Shown here: piece after piece, positions 11,820-21,976 of the stretch | Layout: every line of letters begins with the position of its first letter | How positions within the stretch are numbered: the stretch's first letter is position 1 | Source: Thamnocephalis sphaerospora | Lineage: Eukaryota; Zoopagomycota; Zoopagomycetes; Zoopagales; Sigmoideomycetaceae | NCBI GenBank assembly: GCA_003614735.1 | Contig: KZ992466.1 | Location: forward strand, 1-51,125 | DNA length: 51,125 nucleotides | Direction: 5' to 3' | Translations under genes and position numbers: made by a program | Notes under the pieces: model-generated | The model's database searches: none | Told to the model about the DNA's origin: nothing | Seen by the model: the letters and a program-made list of their open reading frames with translations, nothing else

Positions 11820-13541
11820 GGGTGACTAGCCGCATGGTGGATGGCGCGCATGGGAACCAGTAAGCGTATGCATGCGAGTCGGACAACGTCAGTACGGCCA
11901 GCCACAAACAGCCGGCCACGTCAATGCGCTGTCCTCACCTCGGAGGGCGGCGTGCTCGTGCTGGTGCGCAACGAAGGCAGCTTGGAGGGTAAGCGCAGAC
12001 TAGTGCGGCGTGAAGCGTTGGATTTGCTGTCCATGGTGGCAGACACGCGCTATTTGTCTCAGTAGGCAATGTTGGCAAATGAACAGTGGACAGTGGAATG
12101 CAGTGAGCAGAGATGAGCCAGCGTGTGTACGGCCGCGCGTGGACTTGTATATGAGGCGTCGTGGCGGCCGACGAACAGGGAGCCGGTCAATTGGGTGTAT
12201 AACGCGTAGCGAAGGATGGCGGGGATGGGCAGAGGAGTGACAAAGAAGAAGCAATGTGGCGGAACGGAGACGGACGGCAGGCGGCAGGTGCGTGGTAAGG
12301 ACGAGGTCGAGGCTGCAGGGAGACGTCGGGCTCTGTCGCGAAGGCAGGGACCGGCACGCCGCTTGTTGCACGCCGTCGGACAAGGACGACATGCGCATGG
12401 TCCGGTCACGTCGCCGAACGTGGCCGCGCCGCGATGCCAGGCAGTCTGTACAACATTTGGCAAAAGTAGCATGTGGCGCGCTTCAGGCTCCGCGGATCGC
12501 ATGGCTACCCAGGAAGGCATGCAGTTCGCCGCCGATCGTGTGCACATCAGCGGCGCAGAAGCCAGCCTTGAAGGAGCGGCGTTGCGACAGAGCAAGGCAC
12601 GCAGCTACGAGCAGCCTGTTCTCTGCGCACACAGGTGCCCAATGCGGCATCCACATGTGCGGCCGATGGCTGCTTGCTCTCTGCTGCGGGTACGATACGT
12701 GGCCTGACCAGCGCTCCATCCATCGGCAGGCATATGCAGCTATCACGTGTGCCCACAGGTGAGCAAAGAGCGCTGACGCCAGCGGCCGTTTCCATTTGTC
12801 AAAGCGCTTCATCAGCACACGCAGCGCCTGGGCTTGATTGCGACCTGGGCACTGTCGAGCAGTGCTATTCTCAGCTCGCCATACGGCTGCTACGACTGTG
12901 CAGAGCCACCTGCCGAGGACGATGATGGCTTGGAACACTGCCTGCGTGCAGCGTGTCATTGCCAGTATCAAGATACGCCTGCTCATCCAGGGAGAGCGCA
13001 GCGAGGCAAAGGTCGCTGGCGTCAACTGAGATGATGCCTGAAAGTGCGGGGTTCGCTGCCAGGGTACACACATGCCAGCGGCTTCATGCCAGTATCGGCC
13101 CTGGGGTTGCTTGTGCAAGCGACAAAACGATGCCGCCCCGTATAGGCAAGCCATCGCTAAATCGACAGACCACGCGTACTGGCAATGCCATAATAGTACA
13201 ACATGCCGGACCTTGCTCGCTGAATTCAGCAGCACTGTGTGGCGGCTCAACCTGATGTCTATCTGGCAGTGTGGCGTTGAGACGCTGCCCTGCTTATTCG
13301 CTGCATTACTTGATAGCAGACACATGCGAGCGAATAAAACCGTAAAACCGTAAACCGATCTGGCGTGTGCTAAGACTGCGATGACCGTGAAGGTAGAGGA
13401 TAAATACTCCAAAGCATATTGCATCTTTATCAATTGCACATGTACAGCACGCGAGTACTATTGTTCATCGCTTTGTTGAGGTCCGTTTCATGTCGGTACA
13501 TATCCTGCGCTAATAATACATCCATTGCCCAACGTGCCACA
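11820..13541. other. 1.7-kb region with no recognised gene
   Basis: Lies between the 5' end of kinesin-13 and the 3' end of the SEY1-like gene. A short frame at 11841-12065 (+) has coding-like codon use near its end (LVLVRNEGSLEGKRRLVR) but no family. On the minus strand a 318-codon frame at 12483-13439 is longer than expected by chance, but it overlaps several open plus-strand frames and shows no domain. See the separate entry. Confidence 0.4.
12483..13439 (-). CDS. unassigned long open frame, doubtful gene
   Basis: 318 codons from ATG to stop with no intron. The product is rich in Ala, Arg, Trp, His and Cys and has no recognisable domain, signal peptide or repeat. Two plus-strand frames of over 160 codons overlap part of it, and another (12834-13034, +) contains a Cys/Asp-rich piece, GCYDCAEPPAEDDDGLEHC. 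It could be a decayed gene, a lineage-specific gene or a chance frame in GC-rich DNA. I do not recognise it. Confidence 0.2.
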   Translation of the reverse strand: MQLIKMQYALEYLSSTFTVIAVLAHARSVYGFTVLFARMCLLSSNAANKQGSVSTPHCQIDIRLSRHTVLLNSASKVRHVVLLWHCQYAWSVDLAMACLYGAASFCRLHKQPQGRYWHEAAGMCVPWQRTPHFQASSQLTPATFASLRSPWMSRRILILAMTRCTQAVFQAIIVLGRWLCTVVAAVWRAENSTARQCPGRNQAQALRVLMKRFDKWKRPLASALFAHLWAHVIAAYACRWMERWSGHVSYPQQRASSHRPHMWMPHWAPVCAENRLLVAACLALSQRRSFKAGFCAADVHTIGGELHAFLGSHAIRGA

Positions 13542-13580
13542 CTACAAGATGGTACACTTTTTCTTCTTGGCCTTTTTCTC
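13542..13580 (-). other. polybasic CaaX prenylation motif
   Basis: The last codons read [13 protein letters not shown]-stop. The cysteine is fourth from the end, with two aliphatic-compatible residues and a final Leu. By known prenyltransferase rules this favours geranylgeranyltransferase I. The adjacent lysines would support binding to acidic membranes. Confidence 0.8.
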
Positions 13581-16262
13581 GGCAGCTTTCCTTAGAATCT
13601 CTTCTTTTTCTTCTCTCAGCTGGTCAGCTATTCTTCTTTGCTCCTCTACTTGCTCCTCCATTTGCTTCATCTTTTCTCCAGTTTGGAGGCTTACCAGCCT
13701 CAGCCGTTCCGCCATCTCCTCCGCCGCTTCCTTTGCCAGCTCTGCTTGCTGCCTTTCCTGCTTGGCCTGCTTGGCCTGTGCTTCCGCTTGTTCGTGGTTC
13801 GCCACTGCTTCATGCATTGCCGCCTCCATTTGCTCTCTTGCCTCTTCGGCCGCCTTTCTTTCTGCTTCTGCTTGTCTTCTTGCTGCCTCTGCCTCCATTC
13901 GCCTTGCCTCTGCCTCTGCCACCTCTCGCCTTGCCTCCTCCTGCAAAGATGTTTCTTCATAGTATCCGCTATCCACCGAGGTCTGCTTTTCTTTCAGCTC
14001 GGTTTGCTCTATTTCCATTTCGTCTTGCAGCTTTGCATTTTCCTCGCCCGTGGTTTCTGCATGCAAACACATTTGCTCTGCCACACCATGATTTCCTTTT
14101 GCTTTTGCCAGCTCTTCTTGTCCCTCTTCTTGTGCATGCTTCATGGCCAGTTCCTGCTCAATCTGCTCGATATTTTTGGCCTTGTACCAATCCATTTCTT
14201 TGGAAAGCTGGCGATTTAGATGGGCAAGCTCATTGTCGTAGCTCCATCCAGCATTGTGGATAAGCATTTCTATACATAAAGTTAGCACCGCACGGTGCGC
14301 AACATGTTGGAGGCGCGATCAGAGTACCCACCGCTAGCGCGCCTTTCGAAACTGTCACTGGCATCTTTACGGACATCCTCCATTTGATGAGAGTACTGGT
14401 AGTCGGGAGCCGCGTCTATCTCGTCCATTTGCCGTTTAAAGCAGGCTACGGTGTACTCTGTCAGAATCTCCAGCTGCGTGCGGGAGAATGCGTTCAAGTA
14501 TTTGCAAAGCTGCTTTTGTAGCATTTCTCGCATTTCCTGATAAACCTCGGCGTGATAATTTCGGGCGCCCTCATCAAACGCGGCTTTTGGGAGGCGCGCA
14601 TAGCATAATACGATGCATTAGCAAGCGATTGTCTACGCTGGATTGCCCTATCGGAGCCCGCTTACCAATTGCATCGGCCAGCATCTTTTCGGCTCGCCTT
14701 CCTGCGCCTTCCACCAGCATTCCAGCGCCAGCCAGCTCTGCCATGTCATAAACGTCTTTTTTGAATCTAGACTTTACCAAGCTGTATACCTTTCCGCAGC
14801 GGTGCTGAGCTAGCCATGTCTGCTGTACTGGTATGTCCAGCTCCTTGTCGTCCAGAATTGTATCCTTTGAATCAAACACAGTTAGCTACCCATCAACATT
14901 GCGCTCACCGGTCAACACACCCACCCAAATTCTCGAAGCGTATTGGGGGAATCCGTCGATTGGGATGGTTTGCTGGCCGCGAGCCTTGAATATGTAATTG
15001 TCGTGGCTCTCGTCTGTAAATCTAAGCCAACATAGTCAATGGCTTGGCTACTACCCACAAGCGCTTGTAATCTTACCGAGAACGAAGCCGCTCCACTGCT
15101 TCTTCAAACCGCCGCGGCACAGATTTCCCCTGTGGCAATATCTCGACGGTGCAGTCAAAGTAATCGGAAAACGTGCTGTCCTTGAAGCCATCTGGCTGCG
15201 CGTGCTAGAGCGTCAAGTACACTGTATAACAGTATCTTTGCCATATCGCACGCAATAAGCTACGCACCTTGGCCATCCTATTCCAAATCCTGTTTATAGC
15301 GAAGCGAATGTCATCGGCATATGCCTTCACTGAGACTTGATTGGTAGAGTCATGGAAAACGAAAAAGAGCAGCGTCTTTTGACTTTTGGGCACAGGCGGG
15401 CCGTGTGAGCTGACTGCAGCTGACTGCAGACCAACACGCGATTACCCCAGGACACCCACTTGCGTGACAGTTGAAGGTTCGCTCCAAACACAGTTTTGAA
15501 CACTCCAGTGGTTGCATCGCTGAAAAAATTGACGGTCGGCTCGTTCAAATTGATGACCAGCACCTCTGCGGTGGCTAGCGAAAACAACGCACTCCTACGC
15601 CTGATAGTCTGCAGGGGACGTAATGAATACCATGGCAGTGAGCAAGGTGTGTAGACGCCTTGGAATCTGCTTGTGTGTGCGACTAACTTTATCTTCGTCG
15701 CGCTCCCGACCATCTACGCCCTCGACGTCCATAACCAAAATGTTTTTGCCTGTACACTTCCCCATCCATATACCTGGCGTTGTAACGGTGTTAGCGCTTT
15801 CCATATCGTGCAATCCAGCGCGATTAGCCCCATGACTCATACGCTTTGGTTGATACTCATGGATTGGCCATAATATCAGCGCTGTTGTTTCTTACCTTGT
15901 GCTGTCTGTTGTGTCTCTGACGTGTCTACTATGGGAAAGGTCGTACCAAACAGACCGTTCAGCAACTCACCTACAATAGCAAGCGATTCAGTGAGCATGT
16001 ACTGACGAAATATATGCCATAACAGTGCGTGCGTCTATTACTTACTCTTTCCGCTACTTTGCAGACCAAAAATCGCAACGACGTGATAGTCGAGGCCGCA
16101 GTTGGACATTTCCCAGTCATGGTTGATTGCGTAGCTTATCTCGCTGACGTGCAGTCGCAAGCCAGCGTTAGAGACCGCGCCTCTTATGCAGCCGCATAGT
16201 TGATAGACTCACGCCAAACGACTGTTGCCATCTGTAAAGTGAACAATGGTATCGTGTCCCAT
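13542..16262 (-). CDS. SEY1/RHD3-like dynamin-family GTPase with CaaX tail
   Basis: Multi-exon gene, about 690 residues. The start ATG at 16262 opens [16 protein letters not shown]. After a short intron the GTPase domain follows: [18 protein letters not shown] (G1, split by an intron after the Lys codon), [11 protein letters not shown] (G2), and [16 protein letters not shown] (G3, matching Sey1 DVEGxDGRERGED). The next exons give [17 protein letters not shown] and [10 protein letters not shown], then [10 protein letters not shown] at the G4 position, where Sey1, atlastin and GBP have Arg-Asp and this has His-Asp. DESHDNYIF and the helical middle part also follow Sey1/RHD3, which fuse ER tubules. 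The C-terminus differs: instead of two transmembrane helices and an amphipathic tail there is a long Glu/Ala/Arg coiled coil (last 235 residues) ending [11 protein letters not shown]. That is a polybasic CaaX box whose final Leu predicts geranylgeranylation, as in guanylate-binding proteins. Function is inferred to be membrane tethering or fusion. Confidence 0.88.
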
Positions 16263-17923
16263 GGCAGACGGTGCTGAGGCTTGTATATGGCGTTACAGAA
16301 TGCGATATATTCAAGACAATGGAAAAGCGCAAGTGCATCGAGAGAGGTGGATGGCAAGAGTCGTCGTAGGGCAGGTGGCGAGCGAAAAGGTTTGCGTATT
16401 TACTGAAAAGGCACGGGCTATATATGGTACAGAACTCACGCTGCGGCGCTACTATTGGCAGTGCAAAGCCTTTCTGTGTGCCGTGTGGAATGTCTGCTGT
16501 CCGGCAATGTACTGGCTCGCTCTCCACTTGCCAGCGCGGCATCAAATGCATATAGCATGCGCGCTTTTACACACAACCAAAGGCCTTTGCAGACGTAATC
16601 TGTGCGCATGCACACATAAACACGACTACTACTGGTCAGTGTTCAGCCAACTCGAAGGCTAGGCAACATCACTATCCAGCGACCTTGGGGAACGTAGATG
16701 ATCCACGCATATCAATGGACCAATTACAAGAGGCATCATCACCATTTTATGGAGGTGGTACAAAACAACCACGTGGTAACTACCAATAGGCACTGCGTCA
16801 AGGGGGTTGATACAGCGCAGTTGGGCTGAGTAGTCTTGACGAGGTTGCAAGGGAACTGCTGGGGCAGGCGTGGGCTGCACGCTGCAGACATTTCGTTGAG
16901 ATTGATGCGTTGCGTTAGATGGAGTGCGAGAGCGCGACATGAAGAAATATGCGAAGAAAAGTATGCTGTTTATTCTGCCGGCGCGCAGTGACAATGCTTT
17001 ATAGCTACGCTGCTGCGCGCGTACTGATGGCGGAGGTAAAAGAGCGGTCGGGTTAGCATATATGGGTATGACGACGAAATGTGATTGATCCAATGACCAG
17101 CAGTGCCAATAGCATTGACGGGTAGGCCCACTGAGACGGGGTATATCCAATCGGTCAGTAGACAAGCAGAAGCAAATACAACTGAAGAACCGTATATCAG
17201 CCAACAGGACTAGCAAATGACCAAGAACGAGCGAGAGGTGAATTGTCGGTGCAGCTGCTCCTTCCAAACGTAACTACAGGCGGCTGTCCTTGCATCGTGA
17301 TTGCATGCTATTGGATGAGCACGCGTCAGAAAGTGGATGGCTGTTCAAAGATAGCAGACTCACGTCTGGTATACGTAAGCATTGGAGTAGCAGATGGTTT
17401 CTCGTGTATAATGTATTCTTACAATGTGTCAACGTTTGGGCTTTCCATGGCGCGCGCTGATCGCGCCATTAAACAGGCCATCAATTTTCCGGCTTTACGG
17501 TGTTATTCGCTCTTGTGGGTCACGCTATCAAGCGATACAATGTATGAATAAAATAACATTTCAACTCTACTCTCGCGGGCAGATGCCGGGTTGAGCCGCC
17601 ACGTCTTTACGTGTTCTTGCTCTACGGCACACACGAGTGCTCAAAAAGCGACATTGGGCGGCGAGATCACAGTGGGCTCGGCTCTGATACAAAGCAGCAA
17701 AATGCATTGTGCTATGGAATACTGATACTCGCACGCAACAGCCAGCGCAGCAAACGTCGCGATCGATGTGTATGATATCACCACGCTATTGGTGGTTGGT
17801 ACGCTCAAAGCTTGGTCACTTGACGGTGCAGTTTACAAGTACTCAGTTGTTTACAAACTGCCATATGATTGATAGCACACAACGGCCTTCACAGCGATTT
17901 ATCCAAACATCTTTTGCAACAAC
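16263..17923. other. 1.66-kb region without a recognised gene, part shared with the F-box array
   Basis: Overlapping open frames on both strands (for example 16659-17267, -, 202 codons, and 16246-16662, +) have no signature, and I do not call them. About 17480-17570 is clearly similar to about 21480-21590, including the shared core CACGCTATCAA, so it belongs to the flank of the tandem F-box duplication unit. The last 60 bases also match the leaders of the other two copies. Confidence 0.5.
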
Positions 17924-19503
17924 ATGACCGCAGACGTAAGGTACATACACGTGCTGGAGATCCTTCCGTTAGACGATAAGCACCGCCTACTTGACTATGT
18001 CGGTCCTTATGCATCGAAGCGTTTGGCAGCAACCTGCCGCGCTCTCTATGCCGCAATCTGGAGCGACGCCACAATATGGCGTTACTACTACATGCGCGCC
18101 TTTGCCTGCATACTGTGGAGCATGAAATGAGATTTCTCGACTGGTGTCCACGAACTGGCAGTCAGCGCGAGCCTCTGAAGCAGACTAAAACCAGGGAAAC
18201 AGGCGATTTCTGGGCAAGCGTCCCCTGGCTGGACGCATTTCGGCGACGAGTGCTTACCGAACGCAATCTGCGTCAAGGCAAATGCGTGCACCGCACATTT
18301 TGTCCATCGGAAAACGTCACCGATACGGTCACCTGGTCTATCAACCTCGTCGCACCAACTGGAATTAGAGTCTTTGGTATGATACCTGGGAAATTACCGA
18401 TTGACGAGGTATATGTCATTGATGGTGACCTTGTGCGTGAGGATCAGCAAGATGGCGAGCGCATCGTTTCATCAGGCTCGGCAGACACTACTGACGTATA
18501 TGCACTCGTACAACTGCTTGAGTCGAACAAGCGGCCAATATACCTTGACTGGGATGATAATAAGCACCAAGTAAGCCGCCAATTCACTGTAGTGTTGAGT
18601 TCTGTCAATGCATCGTTACTGCAAGTCTGGGAGACTGGTAAGCTTTCCTTGAAGTGCAGAGTTCGACTGGGCTGTCGAGCATGTGCGGTTCAAGTTCGCG
18701 AACATTGGGCATTAGCTCTGCAGCCGACGGAGCCACGCAACGATGCTGCGCCCACGGAGATGACGATGGTCAATTTGAAGCGCGGCGTAGCATGCCCTAG
18801 CATTACTGCACCGTGTTTTCTCTATGTGCGTCACTTTGTGCGCACGGACGAGCACACAGCTGCGGTGTATGGCGCAACGCAGAGTAATGAGTTTGGCATA
18901 TTCACCTGGTACCTCTATCGCTTTGCTATGGATCAACCTGCGCAGTTGGTGCACAGCGCAAGCACCGCCATATCAATCCCTAGCTTTAGTATATACTACG
19001 GCTTCCCCTTGGTCCATGAAGGCAGCAGCGGTGACACCAACGGCACCGACTATATGTTGCTGTACTGCAGCATCAAAGAAGACCAAAACGTCCTATTGCA
19101 TCACACGCTGCCCACGGCAACTCACCGAGCGGGTGCGCCGTTCACCACCCAATGTAATGTACTGTCGACAGACTCTTACACCGTCGGACGGACACGCCAC
19201 GGCTTTGTCGGTCATCTGGATGGTCATCTCGTGTCCTACAACAGGGACGGCACAGTGCGCCGTAAGCGCCAGCGACTGGCTGGAAACAGGTACTGGCCGG
19301 TGCTGGGAGGTATCTGCTTAGTAGAAGAAATGGCTCAGGAAAAGCGGTCAGTGACACTGGTGGATACTGCCACCGGAGATGACCTGCCGGGTTTCCCTGC
19401 GCCATTACCGAGTGCAGAAAAATACATTGTGCTTGCCACATGTATGGTTCGCCTGCTTGCTGATAAAAGCAGCATGGAAATCATCAGTTTTGGCGCGGCC
19501 TAA
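17924..19503 (+). pseudogene. F-box/propeller-like gene, copy 1, frameshifted
   Basis: First of three tandem paralogues. The conserved start MTADVRYIHVLEILPLDD opens an F-box-like segment, LPLDDKHRLLDYVGPYASKR. It then runs into a TGA at 18128-18130, because this copy lacks one base relative to copies 2 and 3 in 18101-18120 (just after the YYMRAFA codons). The downstream frame continues intact to TAA 19501-19503 and keeps the family landmarks: FRRRVLTERNLRQGKC, VIDGDLVRE, KRGVACPSI, TWYLYRFAMDQPAQLVH and the C-terminus SSMEIISFGAA. The rest is undamaged, so this is either a very young pseudogene or a sequencing error. A start in the second frame would lose the F-box. Confidence 0.8.
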
Positions 19504-19766
19504 CAGAGTGCGTTTTGTATACTCGGCATATATGCACACATATTCAATACACAGACGCGTGAACCGCTTTAATGTATATAGTGTAAACCAACATGATTCG
19601 ATGATGTGAGCTACTGCTATAGTACTATCGTATAGCATACATGCGTCTAGTTTGTTTTTTTTGGGGGGACTGCCAGCGGCACCATTAGCACGTTTAAAAA
19701 TTTCTATATGACTCATGACGTACAGTGGCCTTTGCGGCGACCCGTTCAAACATCTCTTTCCACAAC

Positions 19767-21350
19767 ATGGTCGCTGATGCGAGGTACGTACACGTATTGA
19801 AGACACTTCCGGTAGACGATAGGCGCCGCCTACTCGGCTATGTCGACCATCATACCGCAGCATGTATGGCGGTAACCTGCCACTATCTTCACGCCACAAT
19901 CTGGCACGACGTTGCACTATGGCGCTGCTATTATATGCGCGCTTTTGCACCACATACCATAGAGCGCGAAATGAGCTTTCTCTACTGGTGTCTGCGAACT
20001 GGCAGTCAGCACGAGTCTCAGGGACAGACTACAGCCAGAGAAGCTGGTGACTTTTGGACAGGCATTCTCTGGCCGGACGTATTTCGGCGACGAGTACTTA
20101 CCGAGCGCAACCTGCGCCAGGGAAGATGCGTGCGCCGTATCTTTCAAATGTGGGAAAACGCTGACGGTAAAACTCGATGGGGTATTATTCCCGACACAGT
20201 GGTTGGAATCAATGTTTCTCGTCAAACGAGGCTTGACGAACCGCGTATCAGGAGAGTATACGCCATTGATGGTGACCTTGTGCGTGAGGGCCAGCAAGAT
20301 AGCGAGCGCATCATTTCACCAGACTCGTCAAATACCACTGATACGCATGTGCCTATACAGCTAGTTGGAGCGAGTGATCAGCCAGCGCAAATCAATCTAA
20401 ATGGTCATGAGCATCTGATGGGCTGTCGGTTCTCTGTGACGCAGAATACTGCCGACCGATCGATCCTGCAAGTCTGGGAAACTGATAAGCCTTCCTTGAA
20501 GCGTAGCATTCAAATGGGTCGTCCAATGGTGCCGCATAAAATTTGCGACCGCTGGGCATTGGTTCGGCAGCCGATGGGTGTTTTCGACAATATGCCCTTA
20601 GAGATAATGGTGGTCGATTTGAAGCGTGGTGTAGCATGTCCCAGCATTGCTACCCCGTGCTCCCTATACACGTGCTGCTTTGTGCGTACGGACGACCGCA
20701 CAGCCATGGTATATGGCATAACGATGCAGGACAACATGGGCAGCACGTTCAGCTGGTACCTCTATCGTTTTGCTGTAGATCAGCCTGCGCAACTGGTGCA
20801 TACTGCAAACATCACCACGCCGGCGCCCATCCATTGCCCATTCCCCAGGTTTTCCTTACTGCACGAAGACGGCAGCGGCGACACCGACTGCACCGATTAC
20901 ATGCTACTAAGCACCGGCACCACCGTAGGGCAAAGCATCCTATTGCATCACACGCTACCCACGGAAGCTCATCAATCGGGTGCGCCGTGCACTGTTCAAT
21001 GTAACATTCTGCCGATGAGCACCTTGGTCGTCACACGGACACGACGTGGTTTCGCCGGTCATCTGGAGGGGCACCTCGTGCACTACAATAGGAACGGTAC
21101 CGTGTACTGCAAGCACCAGCGACCAGCAGGACGTTACTATTGGTCAATGCTGGGAAATATTTGCTTGGCACACGAGATGGTTCAGGGAAAGCGGTCAACA
21201 GATTTAATTGATACTGCCACCGGAGATGAACTACCGGATTTTCCTGGGCCAGCGCCAAGATTAGTCGGCTTCACTCCACTTGCCACATGCTTGGTTCGCC
21301 TGCTCGATGACGAAAGAAGCATTGAGATTATCAGCTTTGGCGCAGCCTAG
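19767..21350 (+). CDS. F-box/propeller-like protein, copy 2
   Basis: Intact intronless gene of 527 residues from the conserved Met (MVADARYVHVL). An upstream in-frame ATG at 19725 would add 14 residues, but only the later Met is shared by all three copies. N-terminus: F-box-like LPVDDRRRLLGYVDHHTA with the trailing W-H-D-VALW found in F-boxes. The remaining 430 or so residues are rich in short strands and Trp/Tyr turns and look like a degenerate beta-propeller. Landmarks are FRRRVLTERNLRQGRC, YAIDGDLVRE, LKRGVACPSIATPC, FSWYLYRFAVDQPAQLVH and ERSIEIISFGAA. Known F-box proteins dock substrates onto SCF ubiquitin ligases through SKP1. The substrate here is unknown, and no named family is claimed. 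Confidence 0.75.
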   Translation: MVADARYVHVLKTLPVDDRRRLLGYVDHHTAACMAVTCHYLHATIWHDVALWRCYYMRAFAPHTIEREMSFLYWCLRTGSQHESQGQTTAREAGDFWTGILWPDVFRRRVLTERNLRQGRCVRRIFQMWENADGKTRWGIIPDTVVGINVSRQTRLDEPRIRRVYAIDGDLVREGQQDSERIISPDSSNTTDTHVPIQLVGASDQPAQINLNGHEHLMGCRFSVTQNTADRSILQVWETDKPSLKRSIQMGRPMVPHKICDRWALVRQPMGVFDNMPLEIMVVDLKRGVACPSIATPCSLYTCCFVRTDDRTAMVYGITMQDNMGSTFSWYLYRFAVDQPAQLVHTANITTPAPIHCPFPRFSLLHEDGSGDTDCTDYMLLSTGTTVGQSILLHHTLPTEAHQSGAPCTVQCNILPMSTLVVTRTRRGFAGHLEGHLVHYNRNGTVYCKHQRPAGRYYWSMLGNICLAHEMVQGKRSTDLIDTATGDELPDFPGPAPRLVGFTPLATCLVRLLDDERSIEIISFGAA

Positions 21351-21976
21351 CAAAGTGTGCTTTATCTATTTGATGTATATGTACACGGCTATTAAATGGA
21401 CGCATGAACTGTTTTGCCATGCATAACGCAAAACAAAATAAAGGCAGGTCAGTACCATGTCGTTTTCTACCATGGCATCTGCTATTTTCCAGGCTAACGG
21501 CGGTTTTGTTTTCTTGCGTGAGCCACGCTATCAAACAATGCAATACATAAATAAGGTGACTTCCCTGTTCCACTCTACTAGGCAAATAACAGACTGAGCT
21601 GATACGCCTGTACATGCACCGCCCCTGCGGATACCATGCGAAATCAACCGTGATTTTGAGCTGGTCAGTTTGTATCGTTTCTCGTTGACACGCACCTAAA
21701 TAAGCGACAACAAGAGCTGGCCTGCTCTGTCCGTCTCTTGATGCATAGCATTGCGTTCTTTTGTGATGACTGATTGCGTCTACGCTTAGTATTGACTGCG
21801 CAGCACGACCTACGTTCAAATGGTGCAAGCCATTGCTGTAGCAGTATCGCGTGGCATGTACAGATCTAGCTTTTGAGGGCTGCTAGAGGCATCAGTGGCA
21901 CATCTACAAGCTGTTATATGACTCACAACGTGCAACGGCCTTTGCAGTGACGTGCTCAGACATCTCTTTCCGTAAC
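21351..21976. other. spacer between F-box copies 2 and 3, duplicated flank
   Basis: No gene. It begins with a 3' flank shared by all copies (GCCTAG..., then an AT-rich segment with an AATAAA-like signal near 21437). It contains the about 21480-21590 block that matches 17480-17570, and it ends with the shared leader ATATGACTCA...GGCCTTTGC just before the start codon. Confidence 0.6.

Noticed and set aside
16659-17267. 202-codon minus-strand frame
   Set aside because: No domain, a hydrophobic start but unconvincing codon use, and competing frames on the other strand.
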